26,044 bases of DNA from Methanobacterium sp. Its GTDB lineage: Archaea; Methanobacteriota; Methanobacteria; Methanobacteriales; Methanobacteriaceae. Below, in pieces: positions 8,022 to 16,147 of the stretch (the first letter of the stretch is position 1; every line of letters starts with the position of its first letter). The notes below the pieces were generated by a model. That model was not told where the DNA came from and did no database searches. It worked only from the letters and a program-made list of their open reading frames with translations. The position numbers were made by a program, and so were the translations under genes. Where the stretch lies: assembly GCA_028700095.1 (NCBI GenBank), contig JAQVTJ010000011.1:1-26044 (forward strand), written 5' to 3'.

Positions 8022-8845
8022 TTAATTTCTTACAAGTATTCCTTTTTCCTTTAAATAGTCTTTAACTACCTGTACTGGGTGTTCATTAAAATGAAAAATA
8101 CTTGCAGCTAATGCTGCGTCTGCTTTCCCAATTTAAATGCTTCATATATATGTTCAGGATTTCCAACCCCTCCTGATGCAATTATTGGGATGTCTAAGGT
8201 TTCACTCATTGCTTGCGTAAGCTCAAGATCATATCCTTCTTTTGTACCGTCTCTATCCATACTAGTTAAAAGAATTTCTCCTGCACCTCTTTCTTGGCAT
8301 TCACATGCCCATGCAATGGCATCTAGTCCTGTAAATTCACGACCTCCATAGATACTACAGTCAAACCAACAATAGCCCTTAGAAGTTTTAACTGTTATTT
8401 TATCTGGCACATCAGATGGATCAGATATGTAACGTCTTTTGGCATCTATACCAATTACACAGGCTTGGCTTCCAACAATCTTTGAAGCTTCATTTATAAG
8501 ATCAGGGTTATGGATAGCTGCAGTGTTAGTTGAACATTTATCTGCACCAGCCCTTAACATATTAACATAGTCTTGGGGTTTCCTAATACCTCCACCAACA
8601 CAAATAGGTACAAATACATTTTCTGTTGCTGCTTTAATAACCTCTGCCATAGTTTCTCTTCTTTCATGTGATGCTGTAATATCGAGAAATACTATCTCAT
8701 CTGCACCTTCCTCATAATAACGGGTTGCAAGTTCAACAGGATCACCTGCATATCTAATTTGTTTAAATTCCACACCTTTAACAACCCTTCCATTTGGAAG
8801 GTTAAGATCACAGTCAAGACATGGTATAATTCTTTTGGAAAGCAT
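8022..8845 (-). pseudogene. hisF: Imidazole glycerol phosphate synthase cyclase subunit, frameshifted near its C-terminus
   Basis: HisF is the cyclase half of imidazole glycerol phosphate synthase; it uses ammonia from HisH to form the imidazole ring and AICAR in histidine synthesis. The (beta/alpha)8 barrel is clear: RIIPCLDCD near the N-terminus with the catalytic aspartate, VVKGVEF, DEIVFLDITAS, VPICVGGGIR, GADKCSTNT, VIGIDAK, EILLTSMDRDGTKEGYD with the second catalytic aspartate, and IIASGGVGNPEH. The frame stops early at 8108, but one base short in the TTT at 8124-8126 explains this. With it restored, the frame continues through ADAALAASIFHF and NEHPVQVVKDYL to a stop at 8022, giving 274 residues, normal for archaeal HisF. 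As written, the last ~33 residues (strand/helix 8) are lost. No hisH or other his gene is adjacent. Confidence 0.9.
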
Positions 8846-8865
8846 TTTTAATTCATTTATCTCCT

Positions 8866-8880
8866 AATTCTTTAAGAATT
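8866..8880. promoter_or_regulatory. Palindrome in the hisF leader
   Basis: A perfect 15-bp palindrome (AATTCTT T AAGAATT) lies about 20 bases upstream of the hisF start and overlaps the GGAG-containing leader. It may be a regulator site; no second copy was seen in the window. AT-rich DNA produces such palindromes by chance fairly often. Confidence 0.25.
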
Positions 8881-9110
8881 TTAATATTATTATCTATGGA
8901 AATCAATCTCTTACTATAATTATATTATTAGGATTAAATTTTTGGTTTTTGTTAATATTTAATATTCTTATATTTAACCTAACTATTTTTAAAGTATGAA
9001 GATCAAAGGTTCAAAGGTTGGTTTAATCTAACAATTTTTATAACTAATGAATAGAATATAATAAATTAAATCATCCAAAGAAATTTTTATCAAATCATTA
9101 ATTAATATAT

Positions 9111-9186
<76 letters not shown>

Positions 9187-9201
9187 CTATTTATATCTGC
9201 C

Positions 9202-9209
9202 TTTTTTTT
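9202..9209 (+). terminator. T8 terminator after tRNA-Arg
   Basis: Eight consecutive T begin 15 bases after the end of the tRNA, a typical archaeal termination tract. Confidence 0.55.
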
Positions 9210-9526
9210 AATTTATATATTCACACCTAAGATTATACCAAAAATATAAATTCTAAGCATAAAAAAAAAATATAATAACCAATTATTAACGAAATGGATT
9301 TTTATTTATGAATTCAAGCATTATACTGAAATTTCTATAGAAAAAGTGTCACATAAAGTTTATATTTGGATATAATGGATAAATATTCCATTATCAATCT
9401 CTAAAAATACATTAAATATTCTAAAGAGTACCATTCTTTGCTATATGGAAAATATAGTAAATATAAATTAATAATCCATATATTTTCTGCATAGTTGGAT
9501 AATTAAATAATTTAAAAGGAAGTAAA
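9210..9526. other. AT-rich intergenic region between tRNA-Arg and the CDGSH gene
   Basis: No credible gene or RNA was seen. A TATA-like TTTATATTTGG begins near 9359, which is rather far for the CDGSH gene. The region ends with AAAGGAAG, the probable ribosome-binding site for the ATG at 9527. Confidence 0.4.
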
Positions 9527-10248
9527 ATGGTGGTTCAAACAAACAAAGAATTAAAATAGTGAAAGATGGCCCATACATTGTCTCAGGAGGAATTCCTTTA
9601 ATAAAACAAGGAATTGGCACAGATAATGAAGGAAATTCTTATAAATGGGAATTAAATGTAGAATATCCTTTAACAGATACTTATATCCTTTGTAGATGTG
9701 GAATGTCAAAAAATAAACCATTTTGTGATGGGAGTCATATAAACACAGGATTTGACGGTACAGAAACAGCCAATAAAAAACCATATATGGCTGTAGCAGA
9801 GGAAATAGAAGGACCAGATTTAACACTTACAGATGTATGGCCATTATGTGATAATTCACGTTTTTGTCAAATGGCAGGAGGTATACGGGAATTAATCGCA
9901 AATTCTGATGATCCAAAAGCAAAGAAAACAGCAATTGAACAAGGAAAAAATTGTCCCTCAGGACGATTGGTTGTTTGGGATAAAAAAACTGGAAAACCAT
10001 ATGAACCAGAATTCAAACCTTCCATAGCAATTATTCATGATCCTCAAAAGAAATGTGAAGGTCCTATATGGGTAAGAAGAGGTATTCCCATAGAATCTTC
10101 TGATGGAACAGTTTATGAAGTACGTAATAGAGTTACATTATGTCAATGTGGTAAATCTGAAAACAAACCTTTCTGTGATGGTAGTCATTGGTTAACTAAG
10201 AAACAAATGGAAAAATGGAGATTAAAATGGAATAAAAAAGAAGGATAA
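9527..10248 (+). CDS. Protein with two CDGSH iron-sulfur domains, frameshifted at its start
   Basis: Two CDGSH motifs are visible, CRCGMSKNKPFCDGSH near the N-terminus and CQCGKSENKPFCDGSH near the C-terminus. Each should bind a [2Fe-2S] cluster through three cysteines and one histidine. Between them, CDNSRFCQMAGG and CPSGRLVVW form a cysteine-containing middle module of the sort found with CDGSH domains in prokaryotes. The role is probably electron or cluster transfer; the partner is unknown. The uninterrupted frame opens at a GTG at 9559 that lacks a ribosome-binding site. An ATG at 9527 preceded by AAGGAAG begins a frame that stops after ten codons. Restoring one A in the AAAA at 9553-9556 joins the two into a 240-residue protein reading KELKIVKDGPY. 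If the deletion is real, only the GTG start could be used. Confidence 0.87.
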
Positions 10249-10250
10249 AA

Positions 10251-10293
10251 GTGTTAAAAAAAAAATAATTTCTTAAAAACAATTTTTTAACAC
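10251..10293. terminator. Bidirectional stem-loop terminator
   Basis: A perfect 11-bp inverted repeat, GTGTTAAAAAA and TTTTTTAACAC, starts two bases after the CDGSH stop codon and lies between two convergent genes. Its arms carry A and T tracts, so it can end transcription from either side. Confidence 0.6.
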
Positions 10294-10348
10294 ACTATTT
10301 AATATTATATTTTCCTAAAAAAATATTCCATATAAAATTAAATAATAT

Positions 10349-12088
10349 TTAATCATGTACAATAGCCTCTTTAAAGAACTCTGGAACAAGAGATTTGTAT
10401 AATCTATTATTGAAGAACATTTTAATATTCCCATCTAAAATATAGGTTTCACAATAATCATCCTCAGCTCGCATTCCTCTTCCATATGCCTGTAACAATG
10501 TCATAACAGTTTTATATGCATACCATTTGGGATCTTGAGCTTTTCGATTTTTAATCTGCTGATCACCTAAATAAGGGAATGGAACTTTATATATTACTTG
10601 GAATTGACATTTTTCATAGGGTAAATCAACACCTTCACTCATTGAAGGACTAACAAGAATTAAAGGTTCTTTGCTTTTTTCAAAATGTCTTAATTTATAT
10701 TCTCTATCAACACTTTTATGATCAACAAGTCTTTTATTTTTAATTTGATTCATAATATACTGTTGACACTTGTAATTATGTGTGTGTATAAGTCCTTTTT
10801 CATATTTATGATGTTCAATAATTTTTTCAAGAATTGGGATAGTTTTTGGTGCTGTACGTTTAATAGCACGTTGTGACATTGGTCCTACAGTTTTTAGGTG
10901 TACTGGACGTTCTGAAGCTGGGAAATTACTTTTAATACCTAGGAAATATACTTGTTCAGGGCTAATTCCAAGCCATTTACAGAATAAATCCTGATCCAAT
11001 ATGGTTGCACTCATAAATACACATACATCAGCATGTTTAAATAATCTATCATTAGCATATACATCTATTTTAAGTGGTTTGAAGGTTATTCCTCCATCTG
11101 ATGGATCAACAACCCAGTTTTTCGGATTTTCTTCAAGGTTGGTCATGAGTTCGCTTAATCTTAATTTTGTTCTGTTTATTCTATCTGCCTTATTTTTAGG
11201 CATTTTTGTAAGGCTAATATCTTTATACTCCTGATAAAGTGATTGTATGAATAGTATCCATTCTTTGGGATCTTGGAATTTTAACATATTTTTTGGTATG
11301 CTTTTTTTAACATCTTTTTCAAGCATTTTATTGGATAAACTCAGTTCCATTCTTCGCATTAGTTTATCTTCAATATTATGGGCTTCATCAAGAATCATTA
11401 AATTTCTTTTACCGAAATGCTGAACATATGCAAGTTCTAAAAGTGCATAATCATAATTCATAAGTGTGATATCACTTTCAACAGCATTTGATTTTTGATT
11501 CCAATAGTTACATCTTTCATTTGACCTAAAATAGATTGGTGTGCCATGTGCATCGTTAAATGCAAAATTTCCCGTCTCAAATGGGGTTTTTGTGATTCCA
11601 AAATTACAAACAAAATTTTGTGTGCTTGGAACTGTTTGACATGTACCAGAATCACATCTATCATCAAAGTTAGAATCTTTACATGTAAAATTTCCACGAC
11701 CCTTAACCATAGGATAGCCAAATTCTATTGAATATTGTGACTGTAATTGTTTAGTCATTGTTAAAATATAAGCTGGCTGATATATCTTAGCTAAAGTAGT
11801 GGCAATTGCAGATTTCCCTGTTCCAGTACCTGCTTCAAGTATAATATATCTATAACCATTATCAATCGCATCTTTAATTCTTGTGATTATTTCAAACTGA
11901 CCTTTTCTTGGTTTTGAAAAAGGGAAATTTTCAACTATTTCCTCATCCACATTGGTATATAACTTTTTTATCTCTGATATATTGGGTTTGGATACTTTAG
12001 TATAAATCCGTCTTTTACCATTCTTTTTATTACATATACAGCGTGTCTTTATCATTCCACACTTTTCACAGAAGAAACCATTTTCCAT
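10349..12088 (-). CDS. XPD/DinG-type superfamily 2 DNA helicase with iron-sulfur domain
   Basis: A 579-residue Rad3/XPD/DinG-family helicase that should unwind DNA 5' to 3' in repair or recombination intermediates. The N-terminus carries four cysteines (C7, C10, C17, C19) forming a small zinc-finger-like motif not found in standard XPD. Walker A is EAGTGTGKSA (85-94). A cysteine cluster follows at C136, C145, C150, C161 and C193, between motif I and the DEAH box at 234-237, where XPD and DinG hold their [4Fe-4S] cluster. Motifs III-VI include FMSATIL, SPSMSEGVDLP and LLQAYGRGMR, with the motif VI arginine finger. The gene is convergent with the CDGSH gene across a shared terminator. The start at 12088 immediately gives the Cys motif. 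Nothing looks damaged. Confidence 0.9.
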   Translation of the reverse strand: MENGFFCEKCGMIKTRCICNKKNGKRRIYTKVSKPNISEIKKLYTNVDEEIVENFPFSKPRKGQFEIITRIKDAIDNGYRYIILEAGTGTGKSAIATTLAKIYQPAYILTMTKQLQSQYSIEFGYPMVKGRGNFTCKDSNFDDRCDSGTCQTVPSTQNFVCNFGITKTPFETGNFAFNDAHGTPIYFRSNERCNYWNQKSNAVESDITLMNYDYALLELAYVQHFGKRNLMILDEAHNIEDKLMRRMELSLSNKMLEKDVKKSIPKNMLKFQDPKEWILFIQSLYQEYKDISLTKMPKNKADRINRTKLRLSELMTNLEENPKNWVVDPSDGGITFKPLKIDVYANDRLFKHADVCVFMSATILDQDLFCKWLGISPEQVYFLGIKSNFPASERPVHLKTVGPMSQRAIKRTAPKTIPILEKIIEHHKYEKGLIHTHNYKCQQYIMNQIKNKRLVDHKSVDREYKLRHFEKSKEPLILVSPSMSEGVDLPYEKCQFQVIYKVPFPYLGDQQIKNRKAQDPKWYAYKTVMTLLQAYGRGMRAEDDYCETYILDGNIKMFFNNRLYKSLVPEFFKEAIVHD

Positions 12089-12291
12089 AGAGACTTATAT
12101 TTATCAATAGTTGTATAAAAATGAAACCTCAAAATTTATAATTATGAAGAAAAAATATTCTAAAAAGAAACCTTTAAAAAAGGCCTTATCCAAAGTTCAA
12201 ATTAGATTTAATTTGGATAAAAAAAATTTTTTTTAGTATATAGTATTATTATAAATTTTAAATAATAAAATTTTATAGGTGTTATCTAAAT

Positions 12292-12984
12292 ATGAGAAAA
12301 GGAAAACTATTTGGTGTGGGAGTAGGGCCTGGAGATCCTGAACTTTTAACTATTAAAGCAACAAAAACCCTTAAAGAGGTAAATGTTATATGTTCTCCAA
12401 GATCTTCTAAATTAAAACGTAGTCTTGCGCTTTCAATAGTACAACCTATTTTAGATGAAAGAAATGATATATATGATATTTTGGATCCGATTTTTCCAAT
12501 GATTGAAGATAAAGCTACACTTACTTCATATTGGGATGATGCAGCAGAGATTATCAAATCTCATTTGTCTAATGGGAAAGATGTTGCATTTATTACTCTT
12601 GGTGATCCAACAATTTATAGTACATTTTCATATGTTGCAAATAGAATAACTGTATCAGGTTATGATATAGAAATAATACCTGGTGTAACTTCATTTACTG
12701 GATGTGCTGCTGCTGCAGGAATTCCGCTGGCTGTTAAAGATGAAATTGTTGTTATAGTTCCTAAGGTAGATGATAGATTGAAGAATATAATGGAATATGG
12801 GGATACATTTATAATTATGAAAACTTCCAGACATTCAGAGGATCTTGAAGAAATTGTTAATGAAGATAATAGGGATAAAACTATTATTTCAGTTCAAAAT
12901 TGTAGTATGGATGATGAAAATATTTTTGAGGGTTTTTCAAAGGATAAAAAATATTTATCCACAACCATTGTTAAATTTAGATAA
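12292..12984 (+). CDS. cbiL: Cobalt-factor II/precorrin-2 C20-methyltransferase
   Basis: A 230-residue SAM-dependent tetrapyrrole methyltransferase. GVGVGPGDPELLT at the N-terminus is the family signature, VAFITLGDPTIYSTFSYV includes the second conserved loop, and EIIPGVTSFTGCAAAAGIPL is the SAM-binding PGVTS motif. The YSTF region is typical of the C20 methyltransferase (CbiL/CobI) rather than CbiF or CbiH. In a methanogen the anaerobic cobalt-first route applies, supplying the corrinoid used by methyltransferases. Other cobalamin genes are not adjacent, which is common in archaea where these genes are scattered. A short AGGTG lies upstream of the ATG. I looked for a cobalamin riboswitch in the 203-bp upstream gap and saw nothing resembling one. 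Confidence 0.9.
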   Translation: MRKGKLFGVGVGPGDPELLTIKATKTLKEVNVICSPRSSKLKRSLALSIVQPILDERNDIYDILDPIFPMIEDKATLTSYWDDAAEIIKSHLSNGKDVAFITLGDPTIYSTFSYVANRITVSGYDIEIIPGVTSFTGCAAAAGIPLAVKDEIVVIVPKVDDRLKNIMEYGDTFIIMKTSRHSEDLEEIVNEDNRDKTIISVQNCSMDDENIFEGFSKDKKYLSTTIVKFR

Positions 12985-13000
12985 AAAATAAGAGTTAGAG

Positions 13001-13028
13001 ATTCTATTTAAAAATTAGAATATTTTTT
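13001..13028 (+). terminator. Stem-loop plus T-run after cbiL
   Basis: A perfect 6-bp inverted repeat (ATTCTA and TAGAAT, 9-nt loop) is followed by a T6 stretch, 17 bases after the cbiL stop and just before the convergent end of msvR. Confidence 0.45.
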
Positions 13029-13033
13029 AATAT

Positions 13034-13807
13034 TTATTTTAAGTTTTTATCTACCCTGAAACAGCAGTGATCATCTCCCTTTGCAAAACATTTAATCTCT
13101 TTTACAACTATATTTTCAGAAAAATGCATGGAAAATAGTGCTTCAAGTATTCCTGAATCAAATGCACAGGCTGATTTACCAATTTTAGGTAAATCTTCAC
13201 ATTCAAAACAATTATATGCTTTTATTGTTAATGGCTTAAGATTTTCTACTGTAATATTTCCAAGTTTATTTTCTTTCCAGAAATGAACTATATTATCCAT
13301 CATAATTTCTATATTTTCATTTTTTAATTTATCATAATAGGCTAAACCTACTTTAAATCCTGCTTTATGTAGTATAGGATCAATATTAAATCCTGCTTCC
13401 ATGAGAGTTACTCTAATTGTTCTGAAAATAAATCTGAAAAATTTGAATGGGTCACTAGAATTTACAATATTTTCAGTTATATAGGTGTCCATTTCCTTTT
13501 TAAATTTATTTTCAGGGGAAAGATTTCCAAGAGATTTGGATTTAATATAGAATAATTTACTTCTACCATCTGTGGGGTTGGGTTTTGAGTTTACTATACC
13601 TGTTTTAACTAGATCATTCATATGGGCAGATATTGTTGCTTTGGATTTTCCTGTTAATTTTACTATTTCTGCTCCGCTTTTATCATTTTTCTCGAGAATA
13701 GATAATATTTTAGATTTTATTGGGCTTTTAACAATATTAATCCCATCTTTTGTTCCAAATATTTTTATCTGGTTATTTTTAGTTTTTTCAAATTTTCTGT
13801 TGTTCAT
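13034..13807 (-). CDS. msvR: MsvR-like redox-sensing transcription regulator (HTH plus V4R)
   Basis: A 257-residue protein with an ArsR-like winged helix (about residues 28-92: KSKILSILEK, SGAEIVKLTGKSKATISAHM, then a DGRSKLFYI wing) and a C-terminal V4R domain (about 100-255). V4R cysteines lie at C200, C203, C214, C240, C248 and C249, consistent with thiol-based redox sensing. This architecture defines MsvR, a methanogen-specific regulator that represses in the reduced state and controls its own promoter and oxidative-stress genes. The context fits: it diverges from a rubrerythrin gene, and two inverted repeats in the intergenic region match the published MsvR operator pattern as I recall it (TTCGTA-N4-TACGAA). 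The symbol rests on architecture and context, not on a database match. Confidence 0.82.
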   Translation of the reverse strand: MNNRKFEKTKNNQIKIFGTKDGINIVKSPIKSKILSILEKNDKSGAEIVKLTGKSKATISAHMNDLVKTGIVNSKPNPTDGRSKLFYIKSKSLGNLSPENKFKKEMDTYITENIVNSSDPFKFFRFIFRTIRVTLMEAGFNIDPILHKAGFKVGLAYYDKLKNENIEIMMDNIVHFWKENKLGNITVENLKPLTIKAYNCFECEDLPKIGKSACAFDSGILEALFSMHFSENIVVKEIKCFAKGDDHCCFRVDKNLK

Positions 13808-13840
13808 ATTTTTTCTAATTACTATATTTGTATTAACAAA

Positions 13841-13848
13841 ATATATAA
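13841..13848 (-). promoter_or_regulatory. Probable TATA box of msvR
   Basis: TTATATAT on the minus strand is placed so that transcription would start near 13819, about 12 bases before the msvR ATG. It directly abuts operator box 1, so binding there would block TFB/TBP access. Confidence 0.45.
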
Positions 13849-13850
13849 TG

Positions 13851-13868
13851 GTTCGTATAACCCCGAAC
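13851..13868. promoter_or_regulatory. MsvR-like operator box 1
   Basis: Inverted repeat GTTCG-N8-CGAAC between the two divergent TATA boxes. It fits the TTCG-N8-CGAA core of the described MsvR box. Its position upstream of both promoters suggests control of both genes. Confidence 0.7.
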
Positions 13869-13874
13869 GTAACA

Positions 13875-13882
13875 TTTATATA
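13875..13882 (+). promoter_or_regulatory. Probable TATA box of the rubrerythrin gene
   Basis: TTTATATA with a transcription start expected near 13905. That places operator box 2 (13913-13932) just downstream of the start site and leaves a leader of about 60 nt with a GGAGATG ribosome-binding site at 13955-13961. Confidence 0.5.
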
Positions 13883-13912
13883 GAACTTGTTTGTATATCA
13901 CAATACAGCCCA

Positions 13913-13932
13913 AGTTCGTATTAACACGAACT
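13913..13932. promoter_or_regulatory. MsvR-like operator box 2
   Basis: A perfect inverted repeat AGTTCGT-N6-ACGAACT, longer and more symmetric than box 1 with the same GTTCG-N8-CGAAC core. It lies in the expected initial transcribed region of the rubrerythrin gene, 45 bp downstream of box 1. Confidence 0.75.
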
Positions 13933-13968
13933 ATATTGTGGTGTGAATATTAATGGAGATGAAAAAAA

Positions 13969-14385
13969 ATGGAACTTATTAATGAACATGAAATTGGTGT
14001 ATGTAAAGGAACAGCGATGGAAAAAGATGTTAAAGCAAACTTTGAAGGAGAATGTGCTGAAGTTGGTATGTATTTAGCAATGGCAAGGTTAGCTCAGAGA
14101 GAGGGCCTTCCAGAAGTTGGAGAAGTTTTAAAAACAATAGCTTATGAAGAAGCAGGTCATGCTGCAGTTTTTGCAGAGATGAATAGTGTGATTTCATCAT
14201 CCCTAAAAGATAATCTTGAAATGATGCTTAAAGGAGAAACAATGGCAAATAATGAAAAGAAAGCATCTGCAAAAAAAGCTAAAGTAGAAGATATAGATCC
14301 AGCTCATGATTTCTTTGATGAAAGCTCAAAAGACGAAGCAAGACATGCTAGAATGTTAAAAGGTATTTTAGAAAGGTATTTTTAA
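13969..14385 (+). CDS. Short rubrerythrin-family diiron protein
   Basis: A ferritin-like four-helix diiron protein of 138 residues. The metal ligands are visible as FEGECAEVGMY (first Glu helix), YEEAGHAAVF (ExxH) and KDEARHARML (ExxH). The rubredoxin-like C-terminal domain of classical rubrerythrin (two CxxC) is absent, so electrons must come from a separate carrier such as rubredoxin. An alanine/lysine-rich linker (about residues 90-108) separates the helix pairs. The likely role is reduction of hydrogen peroxide in oxygen-stressed anaerobes. It is divergent from msvR under two MsvR-like operators and convergent with a flavoprotein that could supply electrons, which together suggest a small oxidative-stress module. 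The start is supported by GGAGATG upstream. Confidence 0.9.
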   Translation: MELINEHEIGVCKGTAMEKDVKANFEGECAEVGMYLAMARLAQREGLPEVGEVLKTIAYEEAGHAAVFAEMNSVISSSLKDNLEMMLKGETMANNEKKASAKKAKVEDIDPAHDFFDESSKDEARHARMLKGILERYF

Positions 14386-14415
14386 TACTTTTCTATTTAT
14401 TTCAAAATAAAATAT

Positions 14416-15762
14416 TTAAAAATCTTTTTTTATTTTATTTAAAACATCTTCTGCTGCCAGTACAATAGGATCTACTACCATTGAAACAGGTGGTGCATAT
14501 GAAAATTCCATTTCTATTAAATCTTCACACATCACTTCTTTAGCTATTGCCAAGGCCATGGTATCAACCCTTTCAGCCACTGTTTCCTTTGCAATTATCT
14601 GACAACCTAAAATTTTACCTTCTCTATTACAAACAATTTTAGTATCTATTGGTTTGCAACCAGGATAATATCTGGCTTTGGTTAAGGCTTTACTTCTTCC
14701 AACAACAACATCTAAACCATTTAAATTTGCAGAAATCTCTGTTAAACCCACAGCCCCTATTTCAAGCTCACCTATCTTGGATACAACCGAGTTTAAAACC
14801 GGTCTGAAAATTCCTTCTTTTCCTATTATATTTTTGGCAGCAACTTTTCCCTGACGCACTGCAGTTGTTCCAAAGGGAGATTGGGTTTTCTGACCTGTTA
14901 TTCCATCATAAACTTCTACACAATCACCCACAGAATATATATTGGATATTGTGGTTTGCATTTTAGGGTTGACTTTAACTCCCATCTTACCTACTATACA
15001 TCCTGCTGATTTAGCAAGATCTATGGATGGTCTTATGCCTGTTGCTAATATTACTAGATCCGCATCAATAATTTTATCTCCAACAACAACTTTTTCTGCA
15101 TGTATATTACCTAAAATCTCATCTAATCCTTGATTTAAAACAATATTAATACCTTGGCTTTCAAGATAGTTCTGTACTTTAATAGCCATATCAGGATCAA
15201 TAGATCTTGGAAGTGTCTGGGCTAACATTTCAGTTATTGTTACATCAATTCCAAGCTCTTTAAGACCATATCCTACTTCTAAACCTATGGCTCCTGCACC
15301 TACAACAACTGCTTTCCTGCTTTTTCCTGCCCATTCTTTAATTTTTGCACCATCTTCAATGGTTCTAACCTGGAAAACACCCTTTAAATCAGTTCCTTTT
15401 ACAGGGGGAATGAATGGTAATCCTCCTGTTGCAATAACTAAATAATCATAATCTAAAATAATTTCTTTATTAGGGTAATTTTTCCGTTTATATTTAACAA
15501 TATTTTCTGGAGAAAAAACTTCAATTACCTCTGATTCTGTGATTATATTAATACCATGTTCTTTATAATATTCTAGTGTGTGCATTACTATTTCATCAAA
15601 TGATGCTATTTCTCCTCCAATAACATAGGGAATAGCACATGGAGAATATGCTACTCTGCTTTCTAGAGTTATTATTGTTACATCTGCATTCTTAGAATAT
15701 TTTCTAATGTTTGATGCTGCAGTAAGCCCACCTGCACCACTACCTATTATTACAACTTTCAT
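14416..15762 (-). CDS. FAD-dependent NADH oxidase / CoA-disulfide reductase-like flavoprotein
   Basis: A 448-residue flavoprotein of the pyridine-nucleotide disulfide oxidoreductase family. IIGSGAGGLTAASNIRK at the N-terminus binds FAD, VVVGAGAIGLEVGYGLKELG (residues about 151-170) binds NAD(P)H, and IYSVGDCVEV is the second FAD-contact motif. A single active-site cysteine, C42 in YSPCAIPY, matches the redox Cys of NADH oxidases and CoA-disulfide reductases rather than the CxxxxC pair of disulfide reductases. The C-terminal dimerisation domain is complete. It could act as a water-forming NADH oxidase, a CoA-disulfide or polysulfide reductase, or a rubredoxin/rubrerythrin reductase. Its convergent position 31 bp from the rubrerythrin gene favours an oxidative-stress role. 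A GGTG-containing ribosome-binding site precedes the ATG. Confidence 0.85.
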   Translation of the reverse strand: MKVVIIGSGAGGLTAASNIRKYSKNADVTIITLESRVAYSPCAIPYVIGGEIASFDEIVMHTLEYYKEHGINIITESEVIEVFSPENIVKYKRKNYPNKEIILDYDYLVIATGGLPFIPPVKGTDLKGVFQVRTIEDGAKIKEWAGKSRKAVVVGAGAIGLEVGYGLKELGIDVTITEMLAQTLPRSIDPDMAIKVQNYLESQGINIVLNQGLDEILGNIHAEKVVVGDKIIDADLVILATGIRPSIDLAKSAGCIVGKMGVKVNPKMQTTISNIYSVGDCVEVYDGITGQKTQSPFGTTAVRQGKVAAKNIIGKEGIFRPVLNSVVSKIGELEIGAVGLTEISANLNGLDVVVGRSKALTKARYYPGCKPIDTKIVCNREGKILGCQIIAKETVAERVDTMALAIAKEVMCEDLIEMEFSYAPPVSMVVDPIVLAAEDVLNKIKKDF

Positions 15763-16147
15763 GTTTCTTTTACACCTTAGAAAGTAAATATATTCCTTAA
15801 AATATTATATTATATAACACATTTTTTTAAAGCTTCTTACATTAAATATTAACTGATGTAAACACATTATATTTACATATCTAGTTTAGCTTTGATAATA
15901 ATAAAAAAAAAATTGGAAATTATATATAAATATTTCTAAATCTTATAATAACCAAAATATTATATTTAAAAAAATCATTGCAATAAAATATTATATGTTA
16001 AATCTATGGATAATACAGGATAATCAATATAAAATAAATGATGAAACAGTTTTTATTTAAAAATTTATTTTTATAGTACAATACAAATAATAATTATATA
16101 ATAACTATTTAAAAGAAATTTTTCAAATTATATGGAGATTATATTTC
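15763..16147. other. Divergent intergenic region with an inverted repeat
   Basis: This 385-bp AT-rich gap separates the flavoprotein gene from the DUF166 gene. TATA-like sequence sits near 15805-15815 for the minus gene. A perfect 7-bp inverted repeat ATGTAAA-N9-TTTACAT lies at 15856-15878, about 95 bp upstream of the flavoprotein start. GGAGAT lies eight bases before the DUF166 ATG. No gene or structured RNA was recognised. Confidence 0.4.

Noticed and set aside
9559..9561. GTG as the true start of the CDGSH gene
   Set aside because: It lacks a ribosome-binding site, whereas the ATG at 9527 has one, and a single A restores continuity with good family-like sequence. It stays possible if the deletion is real.
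11001..11731. Frames on the opposite strand of or within the helicase gene (11001-11234, 11458-11721, 11546-11731)
   Set aside because: They lie entirely inside a clearly conserved gene and show no family features.
12089..12291. Cobalamin riboswitch upstream of cbiL
   Set aside because: No conserved B12-box-like sequence or stable multi-stem structure was seen in this AT-rich gap.
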